Source: Berberis thunbergii
Lineage: Eukaryota; Streptophyta; Magnoliopsida; Ranunculales; Berberidaceae
Assembly (NCBI GenBank): GCA_003290165.1
Contig: QNQO01010689.1
Coordinates: forward strand, 62,001-126,000
Length of the DNA: 64,000 nucleotides
Reading direction: 5' to 3'
Shown here: positions 23,806 through 34,392 of the stretch, in pieces
How the letters are laid out: every line of letters starts with the position of its first letter
How positions within the stretch are numbered: position 1 is the stretch's first letter
Notes under the pieces: model-generated
The model's input: only the letters and a program-made list of their open reading frames with translations
Databases searched by the model: none
Told to the model about the DNA's origin: nothing
Position numbers and translations under genes: made by a program

Positions 23806-26355
23806 ATGGCCCATGACGGTGTCTTACAGAAAATCAATTGCAGAAAAAGGCAAAGAAAAGATGGAACAACTAAAAAACAAAAAAGGGAAAAAACTAAGGA
23901 GGAAGAAGTGAAGAAGAAGCAGAGAGATGATGAAATGGGGGAACATTTGATAGACGCACAAGAAGCAACTAGACTTCTGATTTTATCTCAAAGTCAGGCC
24001 CAATCACAAATTGAAGGAGGTCGGCCTGGTGAGTATGACGAGTTACAGATGGGTAATGAGGTACACGAGGGAGAGAACGTGGCTCGGGGTGATGTTGAAC
24101 ATGCTGCCAACGAAGATGAGGCATATGTCAGAGTTTCGTATCCCGATGGTCCCAAGGATGGTTCCATATTGAAAGATTTTTGTGGCCATATTTTTAGCTC
24201 CATTTGGTATAGTCATGAGGTAAGTAAATAAATATGATTGCTTAAATTATATGAATGTGTGGTTTATATATATTTATGGACATTGAATTACTTTATCTTT
24301 ATGTTTCTTGTATTTAGGAACGAGGCGCATTGAGGTGTCGTTATCAGTATAGGAACTTAAAAGTTTGGAATTTGAAACATGAGCCGAAATAGGTAAAGCA
24401 AATGGTCTATAATAGCGGTCTGTATCCCTTGATTTATTATTGTAAGGATCGTGTTGATAAGTTGACCATTTGTACTTTCTTGGAGCGTTGGCAACCTAAG
24501 ACCAACACATTCCACTTACCTTTTGGAGAGATGACCATCACCCTGGACGACGTCTATTGTATAACTCATTTACCGATAGTTGGTAAGCCAATCATTGAGA
24601 AGAAAACACAAATGAAGGCAGAGGAATGTGTTAGACTTTTGATGAATGGTTTGGGCATTGAAAGGACTAAAGCGGATATGAAGAAGAATCTTAGTTTTGT
24701 GGAGATGAACTTTATCAAGGACAATTTCTAAAAATGATTCACTTCAAAAGAAACAACAAGTCTGTAAGGGTTACTTGCTATTTCTCTTGGGTATGACTAT
24801 ATTTTCCGATCAAGCTGGAACAAAGGTTCGCATAGAATATTTGAAGTTGCTTATGAAGGTCGATGATATTCATAACTTTGCTTGGGGCATAGAAGCATTG
24901 GCGTTCTTGTATCATCAATTGGGTTGTGCTAGCAGAGAGGGTACGAAGCAAATATCAGGATATTTGCCACTTTTGGAGGTATGTTTAAAATTTGATATTT
25001 AGTGTGGTACCTTTATAATGTATAACAATTATTTTAAAAAACATTTAAGTTGTTTCTGTTTATAGGGTTGGATATACGATCATTTCATACTATGGGGTAA
25101 CGGAAGTATTTCATGGAATGATACTCTCCCCACCATGGCTAAGTGGGAATGCCCACAACTTGTAGGGGATTTGACGGAACAAATCATCACTCTAGAGAGC
25201 ATATCGATGACATGTCTGCTGAAGAGGTAATTTGCGTGAATTTGTCCAGTGAATTTGTATGAATTCTCTTCCATATTATAATAACTTTGATTTTTGTATT
25301 GGCAAATAATTTGGGACCCTTACGTGAATTCCAAGCAAAACATTGCCCTTCCCAGCATCACATGGTTTCTAAGATGTTTGTTATGCTTTGACATAGAAGA
25401 CTCGTATCGCCCTGATAGAGTGATGAGACAAATGGAAAATGTACAAGTCATCCCAAATCCCCCCATTCGAGCCAAAGTGAAGAATAGATAGGGCTGAACA
25501 AAAAACCGATCAAACCGACCGAACCAATTGGTTCGGATCGGTTTCGGTTTTAAAAAATTCAAAACCGAAGTAGTCAGTTCGGTTTTCGGTTTCTATGTGA
25601 TTTTAACTGACCAAACCGAACCGACCGAATATATATAATAAATAATATATATTTTATATATAAATAATACAATGTGTTTAAAATAGTCAGTCGGTTCGGT
25701 TTTGTTTCGATTTTAGTCGGTTCAGTTACGGTTTGCATAAATTAAAATCGGTTTCGAATCGATTTTGTTAATGGTCGGTTCGGTTTTCAGCCCTAAGAAC
25801 AGAGGTCGATCAGGCAAGAATAATTTTGTGAAGCGCGACATTTTGTCTTCGTATGCTGAATCTTGGGAGAATCATCTCGTGTCAAATGACAACCGAGGTG
25901 CACTTGTGAAGCTTTCATGGGATTGCAACGATTATTACTTGCAGTGGTTTTATGTGATTAGTCATCCTTTCTTCCAACGACCGAAAAAAATGAGAACTCA
26001 TCCCCTTCGAAGATAAATGTTTATATCAAATAATAGGGTAATAAAAAATATTTATTTTGCACATGCAATAACTCATTTTAGTTTGATTTTTACTAACATC
26101 AAATGTTTTTCTTTGCAAAACATTGCGGTTGTTAAGGCTCTTAACTTGCTAGATGCCTCTATAAAAGAAGGTGAGAATGTTGACAAGGTTGTGTTACTTT
26201 GGAGGCAAAACAAAGTCCGAGATTTACTACACGGAATGACTATGCCCGTGGAAGAAGAAGAAGAGGATGTTCAACAGCTAATGAGTGTTGACAGTGATGA
26301 AGTTGGTGGTGGATCAAGTGAGCGTAGAAGCAAAACGAGGCACGAACAAAGATAG
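23806..26355 (+). pseudogene. Plant mobile domain (PMD)-type gene, broken
   Basis: Exon 1 (23806-24219) encodes a Lys/Glu-rich basic N-terminus (KKQKREKTKEEEVKKKQRDD) and ends at GAG|GTAAGT. The next exon begins after TTTAG at 24318. Later blocks carry the PMD signature: TFHLPFGEMTITLDDVYCIT (about 24500), YLLFLLGMTIFSDQAGTKV (24770), WAYH-like LAFLYHQLGC, GWIYDHF (25070), and SYRPDRVMRQMENVQVIPNP (25410). The tail is acidic (EEEEEDVQQ). PMD domains occur in host silencing or retroviral-type regulators of the MAIN/MAIL family and also in plant transposons. Damage: a TAG at 24390-24392, a frameshift near 24727, and a hAT MITE at 25489-25795. The position inside MULE ends says this is a transposon-borne PMD, not the host gene. 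Confidence 0.8.
25489..25795. mobile_element. 307-bp hAT MITE inside the PMD coding region
   Basis: Terminal inverted repeats TAGGGCTGAA and TTCAGCCCTA. The flanking 8-mers AGAATAGA (25481-25488) and AGAACAGA (25796-25803) are a 7/8 duplication. Subterminal GGTTCGGTTTCGG motifs occur in both orientations. The PMD reading frame on the left (ending VKNR) and on the right (beginning NRGRSGK) is in register once the insertion and one duplicate copy are discounted. Confidence 0.9.
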
Positions 26356-26675
26356 GAGTTTTGACACTGATGTAGACTCTTGGTGTGGATTAAGCATGAT
26401 TCTGATGTAATCTTGACTTCATGTAGTAATATTGTATGACAGTGTTGTCATTTTCGAGCTTTTAGATGCTCTTCCCTGAATTTTCATTGTTTATGCCTAA
26501 TAACTTTGGGTTGGTATGACAGAGTTTGTTCTTGTAGCATTTTGGTCTTCTCCTAGTCAGTGTTATCATTTGGGTTACTTGTTATTTTTAGGTTGCTTCT
26601 CATTGTCAGTGTTGTCATTTGGTGTTTGTATACATGTTATAGATTTCACCATTGTTATGTATTTGAACAGAGTTT

Positions 26676-26848
26676 TTTTTTTTTTGAAAGGCAAGCCGGT
26701 GTTTGATAGGATCCGTAACCTATCCCCCGAGGTGCCGCCTATAGGCCAACATCACCCCGAAAGAATATATGCCGCCGGAGGGTCTCGAAGCAAGGACCTG
26801 GGGATAAATCCCACAAGGCCTTAACCACTCGACCATAACTCCTTTGGC
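26676..26848 (-). mobile_element. tRNA-derived SINE with 16-bp TSD
   Basis: The 16-mer TATTTGAACAGAGTTT lies at 26660-26675 and 26849-26864. Between them, on the minus strand, are an A box (GGTCGAGTGGTTAAGGCC), a B box (GCTTCGAGACCCTCC), a GC-rich body and a terminal A-run, seen as T on the plus strand. Fully consistent with pol III transcription and LINE-mediated insertion. It lies between the two convergent genes of the MULE. Confidence 0.92.
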
Positions 26849-27334
26849 TATTTGAACAGAGTTTACTCAATGTGTTGAGCAAAAAGATGGCACTTAACTG
26901 AACCAACTTTCAGGTTGATTCCTTCATGTTGAAATCGCCAGGCAGGGTATGCTCTGAAATCGGCTCCAATTTGGATCATTTGCATATTCTCCTTTTAGAA
27001 CAACCTAAGTATGACCAACCTAATTTTGAACAACTGAATCAAGCATGATGCATCTGCTAGCATCATATATTTTCTATGTTATCTAGTTATTAGCAGCAGA
27101 AGACTATGCAATGAGATAAACCAATTAGACTTGGACATGTTTTAGCCGGCATACCACTCCAAATATTGCCTACCCTCTTGTAGAAGAAACCAGAAACAAA
27201 TAATATTATGTTTCATATAAATTTAAGATGGTACATGACCAGAAACAAATTGTAATAAGTATTTCCTATAAATTTCATTTCTAATCTTAGGAATATGGAA
27301 CATGTAGAAATTCAATTTTGGTAGAACAAGGTTA

Positions 27335-27700
27335 TTTTATACTGTTTTTTCCCAATCGCATAGACAAAGGCGAATGGAAGTAATAATGCAAAAAAATTCA
27401 ATAAAAAACACTGGAAAATTTTCCATTTGCATCAATGCGAATGGAAATAAACCATTCACATTGCCCAATGCGAATGGAAAATTTTCCACAAAAAAACACT
27501 GGAAAATTTTCCAGTCACATGGATCAATGTGAATGGAAATTTTTATAGTGTTTTTTACTAGAATTCTTTCCTGTCGCATTGATCAATGCAAATGGAAGTA
27601 ATCCTTCCGCAATGTTCTTTGCGAGTGTATTATTTCTAGTCGCATTGATCAGTGTGATTTGAAAAGAAAAAAAAAACAATAAAAAACAATGGCAATAAGG
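27335..27700. repeat. Array of palindromic GCGAATGGAAA units
   Basis: Six or so diverged units pairing TTTCCATTTGCATCAATGCG with GCATTGATCAATGCGAATGG-like arms, separated by AAAACACTGGAAAATTTTCC. Each unit is itself nearly self-complementary. This looks like the subterminal array of a CACTA-type or other DNA transposon, but I see no element ends. Confidence 0.6.
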
Positions 27701-28270
27701 GCTCACTCACTTAGCTATTGATCTCATAAAAATAATAATAAATAAATAAATAGTAAAAAACAATGTCATTGAAATTTTTGAGCAATTCTTTGGTTTGGGT
27801 AGAAAGATGCAGATATTGTTGCTAAAGGATACTTGCAACTAGCTCCAAGGCTCACTCACTTAGCTCTTGATCTCAGAATCAGTAATTGTATGCGTGGTGC
27901 AGACCAATGGTGTTTTGAAACTGAACTCTTGCATCATCCTATTTCATTTACAAAGTTAATTATCTTTTAGTCTATATACAGAGTCTACATAGATTTTAGC
28001 TACTTGCATTCTTTATATAACATACCAAAGTTCATACAAAAAATTCATCTTTATATTGATATTAAATTATCAGAACCATAGAAGTCATCCATAAATAACT
28101 AAAGGTGACTTTTCTAACATATTGATCATCCTATATCACCAAAAATCCACATCCCAATTTTTAACTACACAAAATTAATCGATTACGGATACAACCTCCT
28201 CCGACTTTTTTTTTATCTTCTTTGCATTTTTGGCATTGAACATATTCACCATTACGTCACCAATGTGGAG

Positions 28271-28800
28271 CTAGGCCTCGAACAAATTCTTCCATGATAT
28301 TGCTTCTAGAAATATGCGAGCTGGCCAAGTAGGTATTATTGGAGGCAATGGTGGTTTTGATTGCAGATGAAGCAAGACATAGTGACGATTGTGTGCAAGG
28401 TGTGCCATGAAACATACTGGTTTGTCCTGAAACTGTGATGGCAGGTGAAGATATGGAAAACATGTCCTGCTTTGGTTCCCATAACACACTGATAACGGTT
28501 GGTTGCGACCTCTAACGTGTCAGGATCCATCAACCAATTTTTTTCATCTATCCGTATCTTGCCTTCTGGAATTATCAACGCTTCCTTGACAACCTTCACA
28601 CCTGACTCGTGCCACATTCCAACCAACAATGCTTCATTACTTTTCAGCTTCATTAGTAATTCATTCCGTACCTGCATCCAGCCACTTTCGTTGTCGTATT
28701 GTAGGAATTTAGCAATGCATCGAAATCCACAGTTTCCATCCCCTTGTGCATTCTCAACGTTCTCAATATAATCTTGTATCCAAGATGGAATCTCCCTCAT
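28271..28800 (-). pseudogene. OTU-type cysteine protease domain at MULE transposase C-terminus
   Basis: Minus-strand frame PSWIQDYIENVENAQGDGNC continues GFRCIAKFLQ. GDGNCGFR carries the catalytic Asp and Cys of OTU deubiquitinase-type domains. About 100 codons later, after a frameshift near 28490, the third frame has NRHYVLLHL, where the catalytic His should be, then PPLPPIIPTW. In plant MULEs an OTU domain can be fused to the transposase C-terminus; here it follows directly and I read it as one ancestral protein. Its role in transposition is unknown. The frameshift makes it non-functional as it stands. Confidence 0.75.
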
Positions 28801-28810
28801 ATATTTTCTA

Positions 28811-31273
28811 TTAGAGAATTTCGTCTTCTGCTTTTTGTTTAGCCGACGTTTTTGTTTGGCGTTTTAGTTCCTCTTGGATTATGGCGTATTCGTAACCCGA
28901 TGGGTCCCTTTTAGTCGACTTCTCGTGCTTCAACAACTTCTTCTTTTTAGGTCTCCCTTTGCCCGCCACAAATGTCAATGGTTCAATCATTACAGTTGAA
29001 CCAGGGAAACTCAACTCTAATAGTTTCCTCTTCAACACCAACTTCTTATTTGGAGTTGATTCATTAAACCTTTGTGTAAGGGCGTCGACTACTGGGTCTA
29101 TAATCACATCAAGGACTTCACGAATAGGTGTTTTGCCAAGTTGCATCCAATACTTATGTAAGGTACCTAATGAAAGTTGTTCAGTTGGAGTTAGATACCC
29201 TGTAATTTCATGAGCACAAGGTAATCCATGAGTTGTTCAAATCACACATCCACACTTGAGAGGGTCATTGCCCATAGTTTCACACCTCCCAATCTCCGAT
29301 AGAATCAAATTGAGAGCTTTGTATGCCACAGACCCATGAAGTTTCCCAAAAAATCTTAACACGTGTTCATTCTTCACCTTTGTAAGATTTTCTTGAAATG
29401 ACGATTTAATATCTACCAGTTGGATTTGGATCATATCATGCATCTTCGTCCATATATTCATAAATGTACCTTGTGAATTTTTCAACGTGTTCTTCAGCTT
29501 GGATTATGCCCCTTCAACGCGACCGATTGTCCGTTGGCCAAAATGCATAAATATATCAGTCCATGCACTGAAAAAGTATTCCTTCTGCAGATACCAAACC
29601 ATCTTTACATATTCCAAACACTTTGGGTGTGATGCTCATCTTCTATCAAACTCAACAGTGGCCTTGTTCCATTTGATCTATACAAATCTGATAAAGATTC
29701 TATAAACTCGTACCACCCCTCATTATCCTCAAAGTGGTGTTTGCAATTCTTCTCAACATCAGTGTTTATGTGCCACATGTTCAACAATCTCCTTGTTTTG
29801 GTAAAAACTCGCGCAATTGCCTTGATCAAACCCAATTATCTATCTGTGACAAACACGTTTGGCAAATTATCTAGCTCGAAAATTCCTAACAGTTTTTCCA
29901 ATGCCCAAGCATACGACTCTTCTTTCTCATAACACATAAATCAACATGCAACATTGAAGGTCTTTCCAGTCGATGTCATACCAACAATTTCAAACAACGG
30001 CATCCTATAGTGATTCATTTTATATGTGCAATCCATAAGCATCACTTGTGGAAAACACTTTGCTAATTTAATTGATTCAGGATGCCCCCAAAAAATGTTG
30101 GTGATTTTATTCCCCTCATCAAGAGTATTTCACTCAATGTAATTATTCTAACTCAACAAGTACATGGTATGTTGCAAAGTCGTTCTATTTTTTTGTTAGA
30201 CTGTATTTATTCGAGAAATTACATTATAAATGTTCCTCAAATTCGAATTATTATTGGGATCCATCTCTGTCAACCCGGACAATATGTGGCGAGGGTTTAC
30301 ACCCGACTTCGACATGTTTTGCACGCATATCTTCTCATCTTCATTCAATATCCCAACAAATGCATGGCCAACAAGTGATTTTGATCGAGGATGATTGTGG
30401 GTTCCACAAGTCACTTGCAACTTCCAATGGTCATTACCTTGTTGGATTCCTCTAAACTTAAATGTGCAGCCACACTTTTTGTACTGCTTGATCGAACTTG
30501 ATACTTCAACCTTTTGTCGTGTTTCCCTCCCCTTTCAGACCCAAAATGTAACCTTCCCTTACATCTATGATTAGCAGATTCTGATTTTGTAATAACAACA
30601 ACGATGTTATTATCCCTACCAATGCCTTGACACCAAGCTATCAACGTTGACCGTGATGAGAATACCTTCAAAATACATAAAGTTGTTAATAACCCCAACA
30701 TTTTTAAAACGATAAAGCATGGAAACTTTTCAAAATGATAATGCAAAAATCAACCTTACCTCTTCCGTAAGAAATAAGTCACTATCGTCAATACCACTTC
30801 CATTGATTTTTCTTCACTGTTGAACTCACCATTACTATCAACCTTGCCATCAGCATTATCATCATCATTCTTCATTAGGTAAATGAAAGAATTTAAATTA
30901 TATCTCATATATTACATTATAAATTGAATATAGATTTTTTAACTAAATGGTTACCTCTACAAAATTTGAAGAAGCTTGAAGTAACTCTGGATTGTCGAAA
31001 TGGGTTACATGCATTTCCATATTAATTACATCCATGAGAAGAGCCTACACACCAAATCATCAAACACTTTTTTTATCAAACAAACCCTATAAGAATTTTA
31101 CATTTAAAAAATCCTATTACAATTTTCAAAACAATCAAAACAAAACACATGTAAGGTGACAATGTGGTAAGCGAGATGGATTCTTCTTGCTTTTGAAATT
31201 GTTCATCTTCAACACCATCATGTCCACCACTTCTAATATCATCACTTTCACTAATCCCCTTCATTTCCAGCAA
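28811..31273 (-). pseudogene. MULE transposase with FAR1-like DNA-binding N-terminus
   Basis: Minus strand, from high to low coordinates. An acidic leader starts near 31273. Then comes a FAR1/WRKY-GCM1-like region (VFSSRSTLIAWCQGIGRDNN; later CGTHNHP at about 30400). The DDE core follows: first Asp in QVMLMDCTYKMNHYRMPLFE (about 30030), second in NVFVTDR (29850), and Glu in GRVEGA (29500). Then WTKMHDMIQIQLVDIKSSF and a SWIM zinc finger with CGC followed by THGLPCAHEI (about 29240). The chain then runs through KTPIREVLDVI to the OTU domain. In-frame stops occur in the catalytic domain, after VTDR, and beside the SWIM motif. The three catalytic acids are all still present. An intron near the leader is likely, but I could not place it. 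Confidence 0.8.
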
Positions 31274-31299
31274 CTCAAATCAATCTAACCACTTGAACT

Positions 31300-31480
31300 T
31301 AGTTAAGCAATTGCGAATACGACACTGTGAAGAGATGACGCTGCAAAGAGATGATGTTGTAAAGAGATGACACTGCAAAGAGATTACGCGAAGAGAAAAT
31401 TCTACGAATAGATGATGCTGCGAAGATGAAGCGTTTTCTCGCCCAAGATTTCGCTTCGTTTAAGCTGCGAAGATGAAGCG
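31300..31480. repeat. Short tandem repeats near right end of MULE
   Basis: Repeats of a unit like GAAGAGATGACGCTGCAAAG, then a duplicated CTGCGAAGATGAAGCGTTTT. They lie between the right terminus and the transposase start, mirroring the repeats at the left end (23170-23335). Confidence 0.7.
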
Positions 31481-31649
31481 TTTTATCGCTGGGAAGAGGG
31501 GGGTTTGTTTCGATGGGAAGAGTAGGGGTTTCTTTTTCAATTAATTTTATTTGGGTGGTGTAGGTTAGTTGAAAAAAATATAAAAAATAGCGAATGGTGG
31601 TATGGGACATCATATTTGGTTGTGTCAAATAGAGCTTGCCAATCATAAA

Positions 31650-32269
31650 TGTTGTCACGGACTAGTAATTCGTGCGACACTAGCTATCCAATTCACTAGT
31701 AAGCCTATGAGTAGTTACTTTGACGGGCACAAATATTAACTTGAGAATGCACAATATTAATCTGTAGACAATATAACAATGCACAATAGTCAGTAAAAGC
31801 TATCATTCACATTCAATAGATTACAATGGGGAGGAACGTTCGGAAGGACGTTGCTCAAGACTAGTTCGATGCTATCGATCGATGGAAATACAAGTTTGAA
31901 GTTGAAAAGTAATGCAAAGAAAACAATAAAAATGCTAGCAGTACAGTCTGGCCCGACTATGCAATGGAGGCAACACGTCCTCACAGTCAAGAACTCAAAC
32001 CTTCCCCCTATAATATAGATGCTAAGCATTTGGGCACTTTTCAAAAGGGAACATTGAGTTTTGAGACCATTAGGAAAGTCTTGAAAGGCCTCTGACCTTG
32101 GTTTCCCTGACCAACGGTACTAGTCCTGACAAATGCCCAACTTGACAAGAAAATCAGCAAAGGTAAACCAGCAAGACAGCAACTCATCAGCAACACATCA
32201 GCAACACAAAAGTGAATAACCAACGGAAAGTAGTTTCCGAGGGCACGTAGGATGATGAATAAACAAATT
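31650..32269. other. No recognised gene
   Basis: No domain and no terminal repeats seen. The sequence is G+C-richer than its surroundings in places. Confidence 0.3.
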
Positions 32270-32495
32270 CGTCACATTCGGTTCTATGGCACCAATGAGC
32301 CAACTTTTCATCACATTCTGTTCAATGGCATCAATGAGCCAACTCTCCATCATATTCAGTTCTATGGCACCGATAAGCCAAATTTTCATCACAATATAAC
32401 ACCGATGAGCCAAATTTTCATCGCATTTGGTTCAATGGCACCGATGAGCTAAAAATTCGTCACATTCGGTTGTATGACACAAATAAGCCCACTTT
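32270..32495. repeat. 39-bp minisatellite, about six units
   Basis: Unit built on TTCATCACATTCGGTTCTAT followed by GGCACCGATGAGCCAA. The 39-bp period is 13 codons, so minus-strand frames show a repeated SWLIGAIEPN-type peptide; that is a by-product, not evidence for a protein. One unit is shortened. Confidence 0.85.
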
Positions 32496-32574
32496 GCACA
32501 ATAGCATTCTCCATTACTCACTTTTCATATTCGTATGGAGCAAGTTATATAGTAAATAAAAAATATCAACAATT

Positions 32575-32742
32575 CTAGGCAGTTGGGGAATGCAACCATT
32601 TTTTTGCCAGGTTTTGGGCATTTTACACTTCTACACCTTTTATAAATGATGTTAGTGATTGTGTTTTAAAGAGAATGGGTAAAAGTGTAAAAAAAAAAGC
32701 CCAAACCAAGCCAAAAAATGGTTGTGCTTCCTGGCTGCCTAG
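32575..32742. mobile_element. 168-bp foldback MITE
   Basis: The first ~60 bp (CTAGGCAGTTGGGGAATGCA...) and the last ~60 bp are inverse copies, both bounded by CTAGGCAG. The RNA would fold into a long hairpin with only a short loop. No clean target duplication is visible. ORF calls across it are artefacts. Confidence 0.8.
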
Positions 32743-33261
32743 ACTTAATCCAAAATTATACTTCTTTTGTGATAAGAAAATTAACATTGTGCCTTTGTTT
32801 CATGCGAATGATATCACTTCGGACACGATCATACAAGTCATCGACACCAGCCAATTAATCTCAATATTATCTTGAACATCTCCATCCAATTCAATTCTTC
32901 AACGTCACTCTCTCCCTGAAGAGGAGAAGTGGATACCGGGTAGAAATACAAAACACGGGGGATTGGAAATATTCCAAGGAAATAGAACTCAACCACTGAT
33001 AGTTCAACTTCAAACTCAAACCTTTACTGAACGTTACTCTCCGCTTTCAAATTCTCGAATACAGCAGCTACAACACAGTACAATTTAGCTTTCAGCGGTT
33101 AAATATGTCACAACTCTCTCTAGAGATCTCAACTCCACATGGAACTCAACAGACAACACCAACGATGAGAAACGTTCATCCTACATCACTCCAATACATC
33201 TCACCACGATTTCAAGTGATGGAACAAATTCATGGACCCGGGGGGGCTCCTGCGCACAAAG
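32743..33261. other. No recognised gene
   Basis: Unrecognised single-copy-looking sequence between the foldback MITE and the next inverted-repeat element. Confidence 0.3.
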
Positions 33262-34392
33262 GGCAGGAGAAGCTCTTGCGCATAAATCTGGGCCATTGGA
33301 TCTGATGGACGGTCCAGATCTGTGGATTTGAAAAAAAAAATTCAGTTTCTCTCCCCCACCTCCACCTCCACCGGTGTAACCATGGGAAGATCGCTATCAA
33401 TCACTTGACTTTTCAACAGTGCCTTGCTAGATTCGTTTCCACGAATTCCCACCTTAGAAAATCTTCATACAAGATAGCAAATCCTTGGTTGACTACATAG
33501 GCCAATGCATGGAGGTGGACCTAGCATCTCTGAGTGATGTCTTCATCCCTTGTATCTCATTCAAAGTATGGTTGGATACCACCAAACCCTGCCTTGTTCG
33601 ATGGAAGCCTAGTTTTGAACAAAAGGGGCTGCACTTACACTCAAATTTTGCTATGAGGATTGCCCCAATGCTTCTATTGCGGATTGATTGGGCATGTATT
33701 CAGTGAAGTATGCCCACTGTTCTACCAAGAAAACTCTTTCCTTCATCTCCTGAACGTTGGCCAATGAGACGAGGCTTTCATCCTCCCGTTCAACTGCTGG
33801 TCTCGCACCAGAAACAGATAGGACGACTGATCCATTGTTCCTTCTTGATTTGGTGATCTTGAGTCAAATCATTACACCCAGCCACCGATCCAACCATTCG
33901 TTGGCTGTACTGGCAACCAAGCATCTGCTAGATGATGTTCCCCTCTCCGCTCCAACTCCAACTCATATGTGTCGGTCTCTGAAGATCAATCGAGACTCTT
34001 AGCTGATGGAATTCGGACCATGGATGCCGCTGTGACAGCCCATTTCGTACCGTGTCAGTGATTCTGGTTATGAACGCTCGGAATGCTGGGGTGGCGATTG
34101 GTGGCTGTGATTGATCTGTCGTGGTGGTCATGGTGGTGGGGTTTGAGATTAGAAGCGTCGGTGGTGTTGACATCGCCAAATCCACAGATCATGGTGGTGG
34201 GGTTTGAGATTGGAAGCGTCGTGGTGGTCATGGTTGGTGGGGTTTGAGAACTGGTGGTTGTGGTGGGGCGGTGGTGGTGAACTCACTAGTGGAGGTGGAG
34301 GTGGGGGAGAGAAAACTGAATTTTTCTTTTCAAATTCACGAATCTGGACCGTCCATCAGATCCGACAGCCCAGATCTATGTGCAGGAAGAAA
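33262..34392. mobile_element. Inverted-repeat element carrying a LINE ORF1 fragment
   Basis: About 110 bp near 33262-33370 (GCGCATAAATCTGGGCCATT, GATGGACGGTCCAGATCTG, then CTCTCCCCCACCTCCACCTC) recur in inverse at 34280-34392. Such CCGTCCAGATC-bearing long termini are usual in plant MULEs. The interior encodes, across a frameshift, VWLDTTKPCLVRW followed by CFYCGLIGHVFSEVC, a CCHC-type zinc knuckle as in LINE ORF1 (DUF4283-type) proteins. GGTGGTGGGGTTTGAGATT repeats fill 34080-34260. I could not fix a 9-bp duplication. Confidence 0.6.

Larger units (their letters stand above)
23062..31640. mobile_element. 8.6-kb MULE carrying PMD and transposase-OTU genes
   Basis: The left end (CAAGCCCTATTTGAAACCAC and on through CCAAATATGATGTCCCA) is matched in inverse at the right end for about 50 bp. 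The flanking 9-mers are TATCATAAA (23053-23061) and AATCATAAA (31641-31649), 8 of 9 identical; 9-bp duplications are the Mutator hallmark. Inside, a PMD-type gene reads rightward from the left end and a MULE transposase with C-terminal OTU domain reads leftward from the right end. This is the convergent layout known from maize MuDR. The interior also holds a hAT MITE, a SINE and an array of palindromic units. Both genes are broken, so the element is no longer autonomous. Confidence 0.85.

Noticed and set aside
23806..26355. Functional host PMD (MAIN-type) gene
   Set aside because: It lies inside MULE termini and has a premature stop, a frameshift and a MITE insertion.
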